A DNA stretch of 64,000 bases from Mesorhizobium sp. (GTDB lineage Bacteria; Pseudomonadota; Alphaproteobacteria; Rhizobiales; Rhizobiaceae). The notes beneath the pieces are model-generated. The model saw nothing but the letters and a program-made list of their open reading frames with translations, was not told the origin of the DNA and made no database searches. Of this stretch, positions 23,845 to 34,191 are shown piece after piece (the stretch's first letter is position 1; every line of letters starts with the position of its first letter). The stretch covers positions 522,460 through 586,459 of the forward strand of contig SAJS01000002.1 in the NCBI GenBank assembly GCA_004017535.1, written 5' to 3'. The position numbers and the translations under genes are program-made.

Positions 23845-25002
23845 TCAATCCTTCATCGACTGTTCGCGCAGCGAGTCCGCCAGAAGATTCAGCCCCAGCA
23901 CGAATGACATCAGGGCGATCGTCGGCGGCAGCGCCGGGTGGATGAAGGAACGCAGCAGCCGGCTGGCATCCTTGATCGCGGTACCCCAGTCGGGGCTTTC
24001 CGGCGCCAGGCCCAAGCCAAAATAGCCGAGCGTTCCGAGCAGGATCGTCGTGTAGCCGATGCGCAGGCAGGCATCGACGATCAGCGGACCGCGCGCATTG
24101 GGCAGGATCTCCCAAAGCATGATGTACCAAGGGGATTCACCGCGCGTCTGTGCCGCCGCCACATAGTCGCGCGTCTTGATGTCCATGGTCAGCCCGCGCA
24201 CAATGCGGAACACGCCGGGGCTGGAGGCGAACACCACCGCCACGAAGATATTGAGCTGGTTGGGATCGATATGGACGATGTGCAGCGGATCCTTGTCGAA
24301 GACCAGGCCTGCATAGATCCAGCCGCCGAGCACCAGCGTGATGCTGAGCAAGATATAGAGCCGGTCCGGACGGTTCTTGTATCGGGTCCAGAACAGCACG
24401 CAGAAGAAGATGATCGGGAACAGGAAGAACAGACCCGCCATCGCATAGGGGATCGGCGTGTCCATGATGCCCGGCGTAACCAGCAAATAGAACAACAGGA
24501 TCACCGGAAAGGCCAGCACCAGATTGGCGAGGAAGGACAAGAGCGTGTCGATCTTGCCGCCATAATAGCCGGCCGGCAGGCCGAGCGTGATGCCGACCAT
24601 CAGTGCGAAGCCGGTGGCGGCCGGCGCGATGATCAGCACGATCTGGCTGCCATAGACCATGCGCGAGAACACGTCGCGGGCGAGCTTGTCGCCGCCGAAA
24701 TAATAGACCAGCTTCGACGCCGGCTCGACCGCGCCGGGCAGTGTGTCCTTCATCACCGAGACCTGGGCCAGCGGGTCGAAGGGCGAGATGGTCGAGGCGA
24801 AGATCGCGGTGAACAGCCAGAACAGGCAGATGAAGACGCCGGCAATGCCGACGCCGCTGTCGAAGAGCTGACCATAGAGGCCGAGCCGCTTCTTGTAGGT
24901 AAAGCTCGCGCCCATCACCAGGATGAGAGCCACCCACACCGGCCAGAAGCGCCAGAGCACGCCGATGACGACGTCGAAGGCGCTGATATATTCCGTTTGC
25001 AT
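23845..25002 (-). CDS. ABC transporter permease (DppC-like) with extra membrane segments
   Basis: This 385-residue inner-membrane permease has the ABC-permease EAA-like loop AAAQTRGESPWYIMLWEILPN near residues 282-302 that contacts the ATPase. It is about 80 residues longer than usual DppC. A stretch near residues 178-248, with two extra hydrophobic segments and a charged RYKNRPDR turn, is inserted between the AFPVILLFYLLV helix and the NIFVAVVFASSPGVFRIVRG helix. There is also a second hydrophobic helix at the N-terminus (11-33). ATG at 25002 begins MQTEYISAFD. The gene follows the other permease by 13 nt. Confidence 0.92.
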   Translation of the reverse strand: MQTEYISAFDVVIGVLWRFWPVWVALILVMGASFTYKKRLGLYGQLFDSGVGIAGVFICLFWLFTAIFASTISPFDPLAQVSVMKDTLPGAVEPASKLVYYFGGDKLARDVFSRMVYGSQIVLIIAPAATGFALMVGITLGLPAGYYGGKIDTLLSFLANLVLAFPVILLFYLLVTPGIMDTPIPYAMAGLFFLFPIIFFCVLFWTRYKNRPDRLYILLSITLVLGGWIYAGLVFDKDPLHIVHIDPNQLNIFVAVVFASSPGVFRIVRGLTMDIKTRDYVAAAQTRGESPWYIMLWEILPNARGPLIVDACLRIGYTTILLGTLGYFGLGLAPESPDWGTAIKDASRLLRSFIHPALPPTIALMSFVLGLNLLADSLREQSMKD

Positions 25003-25015
25003 CGGCCCCTGACCT

Positions 25016-26050
25016 CTACTGAACCCTGATACGCGGATTGAGAAACGCGTAGCCGACATCGGAAATGAGCTGGGTGATCAGCACGATGAACACCGAGACC
25101 AGCGAGCAGCCGAGCAGCAAATCGATGTCGTTGTTGCCGGCGGCCTCGACCAGCGTGTAGCCAAACCCCTGGTAGCGGAACATAACCTCGACGATGACGA
25201 CGCCGGTCAGCAGCCACGGGAACTGCAGCATGATGACGGTGAAGGGCGCGATCAGCGCGTTGCGCAAGGCATGCTTGACGACCACGCTGCTGAAGGACAG
25301 ACCCTTCAGTCGCGCAGTGCGGATATATTGCTGCGTCATCACCTCGACCATCGACGCGCGTGTCATGCGCGCGATATAGCCTATGCCGTAGATAGCCAGC
25401 GTGATCACCGGCAGCGTGAAATTGTAGAAGGTGATGCCCTGACTGGCGGACGCAGCCGAACCGTTCAGCCAGCCGAGCCACGATGCGAAGATGACGGTGA
25501 AGATGACCCCCGACACATATTCGGGTGTTGCCGTCGAGGCGATCGAGGCGACGGACAATGTCCGGTCCGTTCGCGACCCTTCGCGCATGCCGGCGAGAAT
25601 GCCAATCAGCAGCGAGATCGGCACCATCACCGCCAGAACCCAGAACATCAGCAAGCCTGTGGCGCCGAGCGCCGGAAAGAGCTTCGCCGCGACGGTCGTC
25701 TTGAACTTGGTCGAGCAGCCGAAGTCACCCTGCAACACGCCGGAGAATTTCGGCTCCGTCGGATCGTTGCAGAAGGAGAAGCGCTGCGTGGTCTTGCCGG
25801 TCGCCGGATCGGTGATCGGATGCTTGGGCAGGACGCCCAGCCACTGGCCGTAGCGCAGGAAGAAATTCTGCCGGTAGCCATGATTGACCAGCCAGCTTTC
25901 GAGCTGGTCGGCGGGCGTGTGCATCTCGGTCTGGCTGATCGCCAGCTTCTTCAGATTGGGCTCGAGATTGACGAGGAAGAAGACGACCAGCGTCAGGCAC
26001 AGCATCGTGAGCAGTATCGTGCCGATGCGTCTGGCGATGAATGAGAACAT
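25016..26050 (-). CDS. ABC transporter permease (DppB-like)
   Basis: This 344-residue permease starts MFSFIARRIGTILLTMLCLT and has the DppB-type N-terminal helix, a long periplasmic loop (about residues 35-115), and the EAA-like loop TARLKGLSFSSVVVKHALRN near residue 240. The periplasmic loop is longer than in most DppB proteins and contains two cysteines (FCNDP and GDFGCST) that could form a disulfide. It is the second gene of the operon, after the binding-protein gene, separated from it by a 12-bp hairpin. Confidence 0.92.
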   Translation of the reverse strand: MFSFIARRIGTILLTMLCLTLVVFFLVNLEPNLKKLAISQTEMHTPADQLESWLVNHGYRQNFFLRYGQWLGVLPKHPITDPATGKTTQRFSFCNDPTEPKFSGVLQGDFGCSTKFKTTVAAKLFPALGATGLLMFWVLAVMVPISLLIGILAGMREGSRTDRTLSVASIASTATPEYVSGVIFTVIFASWLGWLNGSAASASQGITFYNFTLPVITLAIYGIGYIARMTRASMVEVMTQQYIRTARLKGLSFSSVVVKHALRNALIAPFTVIMLQFPWLLTGVVIVEVMFRYQGFGYTLVEAAGNNDIDLLLGCSLVSVFIVLITQLISDVGYAFLNPRIRVQ

Positions 26051-26158
26051 TTATGCCCCCCTGCCGGCCGGGTTGGGGTCAGATACGTTCAACCCTGTTT
26101 CGTAATGCGGATGGCGCTCCGCCACCGCTGCAGGTTATGCAACGGCGACGAAGCTGCA

Positions 26159-26186
26159 AATACGAGGGGCTCTCGCCCCTCGTATT
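26159..26186 (-). terminator. intercistronic stem-loop after the binding-protein gene
   Basis: AATACGAGGGGC and GCCCCTCGTATT form a perfect 12-bp stem with a 4-nt loop, 14 nt past the stop of the binding-protein gene and 108 nt before the first permease. The downstream T-tract is poor. Such a hairpin usually causes partial termination or protects the 3' end of the binding-protein message, so that this protein is made in excess. Confidence 0.75.
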
Positions 26187-26200
26187 CATCGCGCCATGGA

Positions 26201-27859
26201 TCACGCCTGATCGAGCCAGACCTTGCCGAAGTCGTGCTCGTAGGTGGGGTGCATCGAGTGGTTCTTCACCTCGGGCTTGATGTTGATGTAGAGCTTGCGC
26301 CAGTAAGGCTGAATGATGATGCCGGAATCCTGCAGCGTCTGCTCGATATCCTTCATCACGACCTTGCGCTTCTCCGCATCGGCGATGCCGAGCGCCTCGT
26401 TCACCTTCTTGTCGAAGTCCGGGTTGGAGTAGGCCGTCTCGTTCCAGGCTTCGCCGGTGCGGTATGCGATGGCGATCACCTGGATGCCCAGCGGACGCAT
26501 GTTCCAGTTGGTTTCCGAGAACGGATACTTGGTCCAGTCGTTCCAGAAGGTCGAGCTCGGCAGCACGGTGCGCTTCACCTTGATGCCGGCTTCGCGCAGC
26601 TGGGCGGCGATCGCGTCCGTGGTGTTCTTGTGGTAATCCTCGTCGTTGCTGATCAGCTCATGCTCGAAATCAATCTGGCCGGCTTCCGTCAGCATCTGCT
26701 TGGCCTTGGCGATGTCGCGCTTGACCTCGGGCAGCTTCACATATTCCGGATGGATCGGCGCGACATGGTGGTTCTCGGCCGGCGTGCCGGCATTGCCGTA
26801 GCCGAGCTGCAGCACGGTGGCATTGTCGACCGCAAGCAGCATCGCCTGACGGACCTTCTGGTCGTCATAGGGCTTCTTGGTGACGTTGAAGCGCGACACC
26901 ACGGTGGCCGCCGTCACGACTTCCGAAGCCGGAGCGCCGACATCGGCGATGATCTTGATGTAGTCGGCGGTCGTTTCGTGATTGGTATGGACTTCGCCGG
27001 ACTCGAAAGCCGAGACGGTCGCGGCCGGATCGGTGCCGTAATCGATGAACTCGACGCCGTCGAGGAAAGCCTCGCCCTGCCACCACTTGCCGGTCGTGCG
27101 GCGTTTGTAGACCACCTTTTGGCCGACGTCGTAGGACACCAGCTCGAACGGGCCGGTGCCGATCGGGCAGTTCTTGAAGTTGGCGCCCTTCTCGTCGAAG
27201 GTCTTGTGCACCACCAGCGCGGGATAATCGCACAGGTTCGGGATGATGGCGATGTCGGGCTTGCTCAGCTTGAGCTTGACCGTCATGTCGTCGACCTTGA
27301 CGACGGAGCCTTCCCGCAGCTTCTTTGTCGTGTCGTCGACAAGGCTGCCGAGGCGGCCAGGCATCGAGTTGCCTTCCACCGACTTGTCGGCCCAGCGGGT
27401 GAAATTATGGACCACGTCGTCGGCAGTGAACTTGTCGCCATTGTTCCATTCGACGCCCGGCCGCACATGCAGCGTGTATTCGGTGGCGTCGTCATTGATG
27501 TCCCAGCTCGCCAGGAGGTAAGGCGCGAAGGTATATTCCTTCGTGTACTTCACCAGCGGCTCGAGCGCCTGGCGCTCCGCGTTGGAGATTTCGGACCAGT
27601 CGGCGGTGCGCGGATCCTTCGGATCCTTAATCGACATCGCGACCTTGATCACGCCGCCCTTCTTGCCCTGCACGTCCTCGGCTCTGGCCGGGGTCGGATC
27701 GGCGAGGCCAAGCATACCGTAGGCCATTGCCGTCGATGCGCCGAAGACGCTGGCCAAGGCCAGGAATTCGCGGCGGTCGACGCCGCCCGTTTTGGCTTCT
27801 TCGGCCATTTTCAGGATGTGATCCGGAACGCGATCACCGTTGCTTGTATAGATTGCCAT
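26201..27859 (-). CDS. ABC transporter substrate-binding protein, family 5 (peptide type), Tat-exported
   Basis: This 552-residue periplasmic binding protein of the SBP_bac_5 family should deliver a peptide or peptide-like solute to the permeases encoded downstream. The N-terminus carries a twin-arginine signal ([16 protein letters not shown]29-R30) with predicted cleavage after PARA near residue 60. The family blocks [20 protein letters not shown] and [14 protein letters not shown] are present. ATG at 27859 follows GGGAG. The Tat signal implies folding before export. Substrate cannot be fixed: dipeptides, oligopeptides, opines and glycosides are all carried by this family. Confidence 0.93.
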   Translation of the reverse strand: MAIYTSNGDRVPDHILKMAEEAKTGGVDRREFLALASVFGASTAMAYGMLGLADPTPARAEDVQGKKGGVIKVAMSIKDPKDPRTADWSEISNAERQALEPLVKYTKEYTFAPYLLASWDINDDATEYTLHVRPGVEWNNGDKFTADDVVHNFTRWADKSVEGNSMPGRLGSLVDDTTKKLREGSVVKVDDMTVKLKLSKPDIAIIPNLCDYPALVVHKTFDEKGANFKNCPIGTGPFELVSYDVGQKVVYKRRTTGKWWQGEAFLDGVEFIDYGTDPAATVSAFESGEVHTNHETTADYIKIIADVGAPASEVVTAATVVSRFNVTKKPYDDQKVRQAMLLAVDNATVLQLGYGNAGTPAENHHVAPIHPEYVKLPEVKRDIAKAKQMLTEAGQIDFEHELISNDEDYHKNTTDAIAAQLREAGIKVKRTVLPSSTFWNDWTKYPFSETNWNMRPLGIQVIAIAYRTGEAWNETAYSNPDFDKKVNEALGIADAEKRKVVMKDIEQTLQDSGIIIQPYWRKLYINIKPEVKNHSMHPTYEHDFGKVWLDQA

Positions 27860-28030
27860 GACTTACTCCCATTGTTGGCTTTCCGCCTTGTAACATTCCG
27901 CATCCAGACCGTGATGTCAAAACACGGTGTGAAGTGGGAACATGTTAGGGAATGTGCATCTTTGAGCGCAACCCGGTTCGCGCGATAGCGACAGTCTTGA
28001 CGCAAATTTGTTAGCGCGACACGCATTTCC

Positions 28031-28052
28031 AAAAAAATCGCCGGGGGCGATT
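28031..28052 (-). terminator. intrinsic terminator of the tamA-tamB operon
   Basis: On the minus strand AATCGCC and GGCGATT form a 7-bp stem with a 3-nt loop, followed by TTTTTTT. It lies 84 nt past the tamB stop. A second, longer-looped 7-bp hairpin (AGGAGTC / GACTCCT, 28076-28103) precedes it. The rest of the 276-nt gap upstream of the binding-protein gene holds no gene and must contain that gene's promoter. Confidence 0.85.
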
Positions 28053-28135
28053 AAATCAATACATTTTATAAGGATAGGAGTCCCGTGCCGGGGGTCGACT
28101 CCTGGTTCGCCTGGCCAATGCGGCGCGGCACAACC

Positions 28136-31100
28136 TCAATATTCGCGTTCGTAAAAGACGCCGCCCTTGGCTTCGCCGGCGTCGTTGGCTTCTCCGCGCA
28201 GCTTAACGCCGCGACCGACATTGAGGTCGATCGTCGCCTTGCCGGAACCTGGTTTGTCGCCCTTCTGTATGGTCACATAGGTGCGGTCATTGAGGTACTT
28301 GCCGGCAGAAACAGCGGTGCCGCCCTTCTCATCCGTCGTCACGTCGAGATCATCGATGCCAATGGCGTTGCGCAAATTATCAAGCAGCGAGGTCGTGCCG
28401 CCGGCGCCTGCCAATTGCGCGGCAGCATCGGCGAGCTGGGCAATCTGCAGCGGCGAAAGGTTAGACATCGAGCGGCCGAAGATAAGCTGTGCCAGCACCT
28501 CATCCTCCGGCAGCGCCGGAACAGAGGAGAAGTTGAATTTCGGATTGGTCGCCTCGCCGGACACCACGATTGTCACGGTGGCGCTGCTTGTCGTCGTCGT
28601 CGCTGTGAGATTGAGGTAAGGCACCAGCGATCCCTGGAACCCGACCGTACCCTCCGTGAATGTCAGCCGCTTGGCGAGAATCGTTAGCCGCCCACGCTGC
28701 AGGGTGAACGTGCCTACGGCCTGCGGCGACGACGCCGGGCCGGTCAGCTTGAGCGATCCGCCCAGTTCGGCATCGACGCCCCTGCCCTGGATGAAAATCT
28801 GGTTCGGCGCATTGACCGTCACGTCGAGCGTCAGGCCGCTGCCGCCCTTGCTGCTGCTGCTGGACGTCGCCGGGCGCAGCGCCTTGTCCTGCGCCCGCAC
28901 GGACGCCGGCGCGTTCTTGTGCTTCACATCCAGCGCCGAGAGCGAACCAGGCAGCTTTTCCGGGACGGTGATGACCGTCCTCGCCAGGTTGATCGTGCCG
29001 GCAACCACCGGCGCCGAGACGAGCGGCCCTTTGACGGTCAGGTCGCCGCCGAGATTGGCGGTCACCACCCGGCCGTCGGTATAGCGGCCGTCGGTGAGCT
29101 TGATCGACAGGTCAGCCGGGAAGCCTTGCACAGGCGTGATGCCCACGGTGCCGCTCGCCGATAGGCTGCCGCGCGTCGACAGAGTGCCCGTCAGGCGGTT
29201 GATTCTGGCCACACCGCCGCCGATCGAGACGTCGGCGGCGATGTCGTTCACCGCCAGGCCGGAGCGCGCATCGATAAGGCGCGCGCCGGATGTCGTGACT
29301 TTGCCGCTGATAACAGGCGCGGATGCAGGACCGCGCACCTGCACATCGACATTGGCGGTGCCGTTGAGCGCCAGCCCTTGCGCGGCGAGCTTTGCGGCCA
29401 GGAAGGAGAACGGCACCCTGCCGGTGAAGTCGAGCGCCAAGGTTGGCGTGCCGGCCGTCGTCACCGAACCGCCGCCCTTGAGGCCGAGGCCGGCACCGTC
29501 GCTGATGTTGGCGTCGAAAGTGAGCTTGTTGCCGGCAAAGGTGCCGGATGACGACACATTCATGCCGCCGAGCCCGGCGCCACGCGTCTGCGAGGTCTGC
29601 ACGCCGGCGGCATCGATCTTGAAGGCGACCGAGGGGGTCGAAGGCTGGCCGGTGACCTTGACCGTGCCGGAGATCGAGCCGGCCGCGTCGAGACCCGGCG
29701 AGAAACTGTTGGCGAGCGAGATCGGCACCCGAGCCAGGTTGGCGTTGATGTCGAGCGCTTGCGCGGCTTTGCCCGTCACCGTCGCCGTGCCGCCGCCCAG
29801 GTTGAGCACCATCCGGTCGAGCGTCGTCACGCCATTGGCGATGGTCACCGTCGAGGCCTGCGCGATCGCGGCCTTGATGCCTTGCACCGTCGCCTGGCCG
29901 GAGACGAGCTCGATGGTCGTCGTGCCGTTCGCCACCTTCACGCGCCCGGCGGCTTTGGCCGGGATGTTCTTGACGGTGGCCCCGCCCGAAAAACCGGTCC
30001 AGTCGCCGTCGCGCTTCAGATCGACATCGATGCCTGTGATGGCGGTGCCGCCAGAAGTCACGCTCTCCGCCCGCACCGTGCCGGCGATCACCGGTGCTGC
30101 CAGATAGTTCGCGATCTGCGCGTCGATGGCGACATTCCTGGCCGAGAGATCGCCGCGCTTGATCTCCGAGGTGTTCGCTTTGACCGCGACATTCGGCCCG
30201 TTGCCCGCCTTGGTAAAGGCGATCGTGCCGCGCACATTGCCTTCGGCCTTTTCCAAGGCCAGCGCGGCGAGCGGTCCGATATCTGGCAGGTCGAGCGAAA
30301 CGGTGCCCACCGGCACGAAAGCATCGTCGAGCGCGAGATCGCCGGAAATCTTGTTCGGTCCGAGCGATAGCAAAAGCCCGTTGATCGCGCGGCTGCCATT
30401 GGTCGTGGCGAGCACGGCGCTGCCTTGCAAATTCTGCCTGGAGACAGTGCCGGTGAGCTGCACATTGGCTGCCGGATTGGCGGCATCGGCTTTGCCGGTG
30501 GCCGTCAGCTTCAGTCCGGTGATCTCGCGCGCCGCAACGAGGAGCCGGTCGCTGTCCACCGTCATCGACAGGTCAGGCGCGGCGACCGGGCCTTGCGCGT
30601 TGAGGGCGAAAGCGATGGCGCCCTTGGCGTCTTTCGAGAGCCCTGAAACATCGCTCAACGCGCCTCTGATGCCGGCAGCCAGCTTGCCGTCGGCGAGGCT
30701 CGCCTGGCCATCGGCGCTGAGCGCGCCTGAATTGAGCTTCAGGCTGTCTATATTGACATTGCCATTGACATCGCGCTTCAGCGCACCGCTCAACTGCGCC
30801 GTCTCGCCCAGCATGCCGCGCACCGCCGCCGGCAAGGCGGAAGACGCGACCTCGGCCTTCATATTGAGGTCGACGGCGCCGTCGCCCAGCGATACCCGGC
30901 CGGCGACCTGGCTGTTGAGCGCATCGCTGGTCAGCGAGCCGCTGTCGACGGCGACCGAATCGGGAGCCAGCCGGCCATTGACCTTGGCCACCACCTTGCC
31001 GGCGATCAGCGGTGCGATCAACGGATTGTCTAGGCCGATCCTGTCCAGTGAGACCGTGCCGGAGACCGGGCCTGCCCGTCCCTTGAGGTCGAAGGCATCC

Positions 31101-34100
31101 GAATGCAGCGCCAGGGTGAGGCCGTCCACTTTCGCCTGGCTGGCGACGATGGAAGGCAGGATTGCGGACACATCGAGCCGCGCTTGCGTGCTTTCGCCCG
31201 CCATCTTCGCCGACAACGACTGGACTTCGACCTTGACCGGGCTTTCGGCGCGGCCGAGCGTCAAAGGCAGGCTGGGCCCCGATGACAAAAGGTCGAGGGA
31301 GAAGTCGCTGGCGCCATTGGGATTGAGGGTGCCGGCGGCCTTGCCTGAAATCTTGTCGCCCGAAAGCGTGGCGTGATCCAGGGCGACGCCGCCCGCCAGC
31401 GTGTAGCTGCCGACAGCTTCCAGATCCAGCGGCCCGAGCCCCGCCTGCCGGGTCTGGCTGGTCTCGGCGCCCGCCACCTTGGCGTTGAACTGAACGTCGG
31501 GGTTGGACGATGGACCCGTGACGTGCGCGGTGCCCTCAAGCGTTCCGGCCCCGTCGAGGCCAGGCACGAAATCATTGCCGAGCGCCAGCGGCAGGTTGGC
31601 GAGATTGGCCGTTAGGTCCAGCGTCTCACCGGCGCTGCCGGAAACCGTCGCCGAGCCGCCGCCGAGGTTGAGCGCGAGCTCCTCGATTGTCGTCACGCCA
31701 TTGGCGATGGAAAGGCGGGATGGCTCGGCGATGGCCGCCTTGATGCCGCGCACCGTCGCCTCGCCGGAAGCGATTTCCACGCTTGTCGTGCCGTTGGCGA
31801 TCTTCACCCGCCCCGTGGCGGTGGCCGGAATCCCAGACGCCGTGGCGCCACCGCTAAAGTTGGTCCAGTCGCCATCGCGCTTCAAATCGATGCCGATGCC
31901 GCTGATGACCGTGCTGCCGGAGGTCACATTGTCGGCCTTGATCGTGCCCGAGATCGCCGGCCCCTTGAGATAATTGGCGATCAGCGCGTTGACGGTGATG
32001 GCTTTCGCCGCCAGACCGCCACGCGCGATTGACGTGCTGGCCGCATTAATGGCGACGGTCGGCGCCTCGCCCTCCTTGGCGAAGGCGATCGTGCCGTTGA
32101 TGTCGCCTGTGGCGGTCTGGTTTGCCAGGGCTGCGAGCGGCCCGATGTCGGGCACGGCAAGCGTCAGCGTGCCGAGCGGCAGGAACTTGTCGTCGAGCGC
32201 GAGATCGCCCGACACCCTGTTGTCGCCGAGCGCCAGGCTGAGCCCTTTGATCGAGCGCTTGCCGTCGGCGGTCACCAGCGAAGCCTCGATGTCGAGCGCT
32301 TGCCCCTCGGCATTGCCGGTCAGGGAAACGTCGGCGGTAGGATTGGCGACATCGGCCTTGCCCTTGGCCGAGAGCTTGATGTCCTTCACTGTGCGGCCGG
32401 CCGCCGTCAGGCTGGCGCTGTCGGCTGAAACGGAGAAATCCGGCGCCAGGCGCGGTCCGCTTGCGCTCAGGGCGAAATTCACCCCGCCGGCAAGCGGCGT
32501 GCCGGCGAGCGACGACAGCGGCGAGACATCGCCCAACGTTCCCTTGACGCTGGCCTGGAGGTCCGATCCCTGCATGCTGCCGGTGCCGCTGGCGCTGAGC
32601 GAGCCGGAGCTGATCTCCAGCGAGTTGGCGGCGAACGCGCCTTGCGGATCGCGCGTGGCGCTGGCCGAGAATTTCACCCGCTCGCCGAGCAGCGAGCTGA
32701 TCTGCGGCGGCAATGCCTTGGAGTCGGCGTCGGCATTCATCTTCAGCGTCATCGACAGGTCGGCCAGCGCCACATTTGCCGTCAGCCCGGCGTTGAGCGC
32801 ATCGCTGCGCAAGCTGCCCTTGTCGATGGCCACGTTTTCGCGGCTGATCGTGCCGGAAAGATCGGCGGCGACCCTGCCGGTCACCAGCGGCGCCAGCGTC
32901 GCTACATCGGTCTTCAGCCCGGCGGCGGCAAGCTGGATGCTCACCGGTCCGCTGCGGTTTTCGATGTCGAAGCCGTCGGAATGGATCGCGCCTGTAATAT
33001 TGTTGAGCTGCGTGCCGCCGACGGCGACCGAGGTGAGCGACGTGCCGATATCGACCGTCGGCGCCTTACCGTCGCCGAAGGCGCGCACCGTGGCCTTCTC
33101 CACTGCGACCAGGATGGGCACCGCGCTGTTGCCGACATCGACGGTGACCGGTTTGTCCTTGGCGGCAAGCTCGACGGCCAGGTCGCTGGCGCCCTTCGGG
33201 TCGACATTGCCGGTTGCGGTGCCGTGCACCGTATCGCTCTCTATGGCGGCGCGCTCGATATCGACGCCGCCCTCCGTGGTCGCCGTTCCGGCGACGTCGA
33301 AGCTCGTCTTGCCGGCAAAGAGCGACTTTATCTTCTCCGGCAGGAACCCTTCGAACTGGCCGTCGCCTTGGGCCTCGATGCGGTGGCCCTTGTCGGTGAG
33401 CTGGTGCCGGCCGGTCAGCTGGCTGATGATCCGACCATCGACCATGAAGGTGCCGACGCCGCTCCAGTTGGCCAAAGGCCCGCTGCCGGAAACGACGATG
33501 TTGACGGCCGGCGCATCCGGCAGCTTGAGCAGATTGGCGATGATGCCGCCGGCCGGCTCCGACGCCTTGAGATCGAGGTCGAGCTTGTTGTCGGCCGGCG
33601 CGAAGTGGATCTTGGCGTCGACATTGCCCTGCTTGCCGTCATGGCGGCTGACATTGAGCACGCTTTCGATCGCCAGCGGCGACGGATCGGCCTTGAGCGA
33701 GCCCTTGGCGGCCAGCTCGGCGATGCCGCTGCCGGCAAGCTCCTGTCCCAGAGCGATCTCCGGCAGGTCGATCTGCTTCACGTCGATCGACACCGGCAGG
33801 CTGGATGAGCCGCCCTGCGATGGCTTCTGGCTCGGCTGCGGCAGCCGCGCCAGCTCGATCCGCTCGGCGGCGAAGCGGTCGGCGCTGAAATTCCGGGAGA
33901 GCAGCGCCGTTGGCGACCAGTCCAGCGCCACCTTGCGCGCCACCATCCAGGGTCCGGCGCGGTCCTCCAGCACGACATGATCGATCCTGAGCGCCCCCGA
34001 CCAGATGCCTTCGATGCCGGCGACCGTAACCTTCCGGTCCTCGCTCGAGGCCATCTTCGAGATCAGGCCGGCGAGGTTCTCGCGGCCGCCTTCGGTGCCG

Positions 34101-34189
34101 GTCAGGACGACGAGAGCGCCGATCGCCACCACCAGCAGGGTGAGCAGCGTGTAGATAATAATGCGGAGGATGCGCCAAAAGATCTTCAT
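28136..34189 (-). CDS. tamB: translocation and assembly module protein TamB, very large
   Basis: This 2017-residue AsmA/TamB-type protein has a single N-terminal membrane anchor (IIIYTLLTLLVVAIGALVVL, residues 10-30), a long repetitive beta-rich periplasmic body and the conserved C-terminal TamB domain (about residues 1650-2017, with RGRLTILAKRLTFTEGTVGF, LAQLIFGRSMSNLSPLQIAQ and GVKLRGEANDAG). TamB proteins bridge the inner and outer membranes and work with TamA in outer-membrane protein insertion or phospholipid transport. It is longer than E. coli TamB (about 1259 residues) because the body contains a duplicated block of about 625 residues. It starts 2 nt after the tamA stop. Confidence 0.94.
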   Translation of the reverse strand: MKIFWRILRIIIYTLLTLLVVAIGALVVLTGTEGGRENLAGLISKMASSEDRKVTVAGIEGIWSGALRIDHVVLEDRAGPWMVARKVALDWSPTALLSRNFSADRFAAERIELARLPQPSQKPSQGGSSSLPVSIDVKQIDLPEIALGQELAGSGIAELAAKGSLKADPSPLAIESVLNVSRHDGKQGNVDAKIHFAPADNKLDLDLKASEPAGGIIANLLKLPDAPAVNIVVSGSGPLANWSGVGTFMVDGRIISQLTGRHQLTDKGHRIEAQGDGQFEGFLPEKIKSLFAGKTSFDVAGTATTEGGVDIERAAIESDTVHGTATGNVDPKGASDLAVELAAKDKPVTVDVGNSAVPILVAVEKATVRAFGDGKAPTVDIGTSLTSVAVGGTQLNNITGAIHSDGFDIENRSGPVSIQLAAAGLKTDVATLAPLVTGRVAADLSGTISRENVAIDKGSLRSDALNAGLTANVALADLSMTLKMNADADSKALPPQISSLLGERVKFSASATRDPQGAFAANSLEISSGSLSASGTGSMQGSDLQASVKGTLGDVSPLSSLAGTPLAGGVNFALSASGPRLAPDFSVSADSASLTAAGRTVKDIKLSAKGKADVANPTADVSLTGNAEGQALDIEASLVTADGKRSIKGLSLALGDNRVSGDLALDDKFLPLGTLTLAVPDIGPLAALANQTATGDINGTIAFAKEGEAPTVAINAASTSIARGGLAAKAITVNALIANYLKGPAISGTIKADNVTSGSTVISGIGIDLKRDGDWTNFSGGATASGIPATATGRVKIANGTTSVEIASGEATVRGIKAAIAEPSRLSIANGVTTIEELALNLGGGSATVSGSAGETLDLTANLANLPLALGNDFVPGLDGAGTLEGTAHVTGPSSNPDVQFNAKVAGAETSQTRQAGLGPLDLEAVGSYTLAGGVALDHATLSGDKISGKAAGTLNPNGASDFSLDLLSSGPSLPLTLGRAESPVKVEVQSLSAKMAGESTQARLDVSAILPSIVASQAKVDGLTLALHSDAFDLKGRAGPVSGTVSLDRIGLDNPLIAPLIAGKVVAKVNGRLAPDSVAVDSGSLTSDALNSQVAGRVSLGDGAVDLNMKAEVASSALPAAVRGMLGETAQLSGALKRDVNGNVNIDSLKLNSGALSADGQASLADGKLAAGIRGALSDVSGLSKDAKGAIAFALNAQGPVAAPDLSMTVDSDRLLVAAREITGLKLTATGKADAANPAANVQLTGTVSRQNLQGSAVLATTNGSRAINGLLLSLGPNKISGDLALDDAFVPVGTVSLDLPDIGPLAALALEKAEGNVRGTIAFTKAGNGPNVAVKANTSEIKRGDLSARNVAIDAQIANYLAAPVIAGTVRAESVTSGGTAITGIDVDLKRDGDWTGFSGGATVKNIPAKAAGRVKVANGTTTIELVSGQATVQGIKAAIAQASTVTIANGVTTLDRMVLNLGGGTATVTGKAAQALDINANLARVPISLANSFSPGLDAAGSISGTVKVTGQPSTPSVAFKIDAAGVQTSQTRGAGLGGMNVSSSGTFAGNKLTFDANISDGAGLGLKGGGSVTTAGTPTLALDFTGRVPFSFLAAKLAAQGLALNGTANVDVQVRGPASAPVISGKVTTSGARLIDARSGLAVNDIAADVSIGGGVARINRLTGTLSTRGSLSASGTVGITPVQGFPADLSIKLTDGRYTDGRVVTANLGGDLTVKGPLVSAPVVAGTINLARTVITVPEKLPGSLSALDVKHKNAPASVRAQDKALRPATSSSSSKGGSGLTLDVTVNAPNQIFIQGRGVDAELGGSLKLTGPASSPQAVGTFTLQRGRLTILAKRLTFTEGTVGFQGSLVPYLNLTATTTTSSATVTIVVSGEATNPKFNFSSVPALPEDEVLAQLIFGRSMSNLSPLQIAQLADAAAQLAGAGGTTSLLDNLRNAIGIDDLDVTTDEKGGTAVSAGKYLNDRTYVTIQKGDKPGSGKATIDLNVGRGVKLRGEANDAGEAKGGVFYEREY

Positions 34190-34191
34190 CG

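Noticed and set aside
31974-33980. 668-codon plus-strand frame opposite tamB
   Set aside because: Serine/proline-rich low-complexity shadow of the repetitive tamB sequence with no motif.
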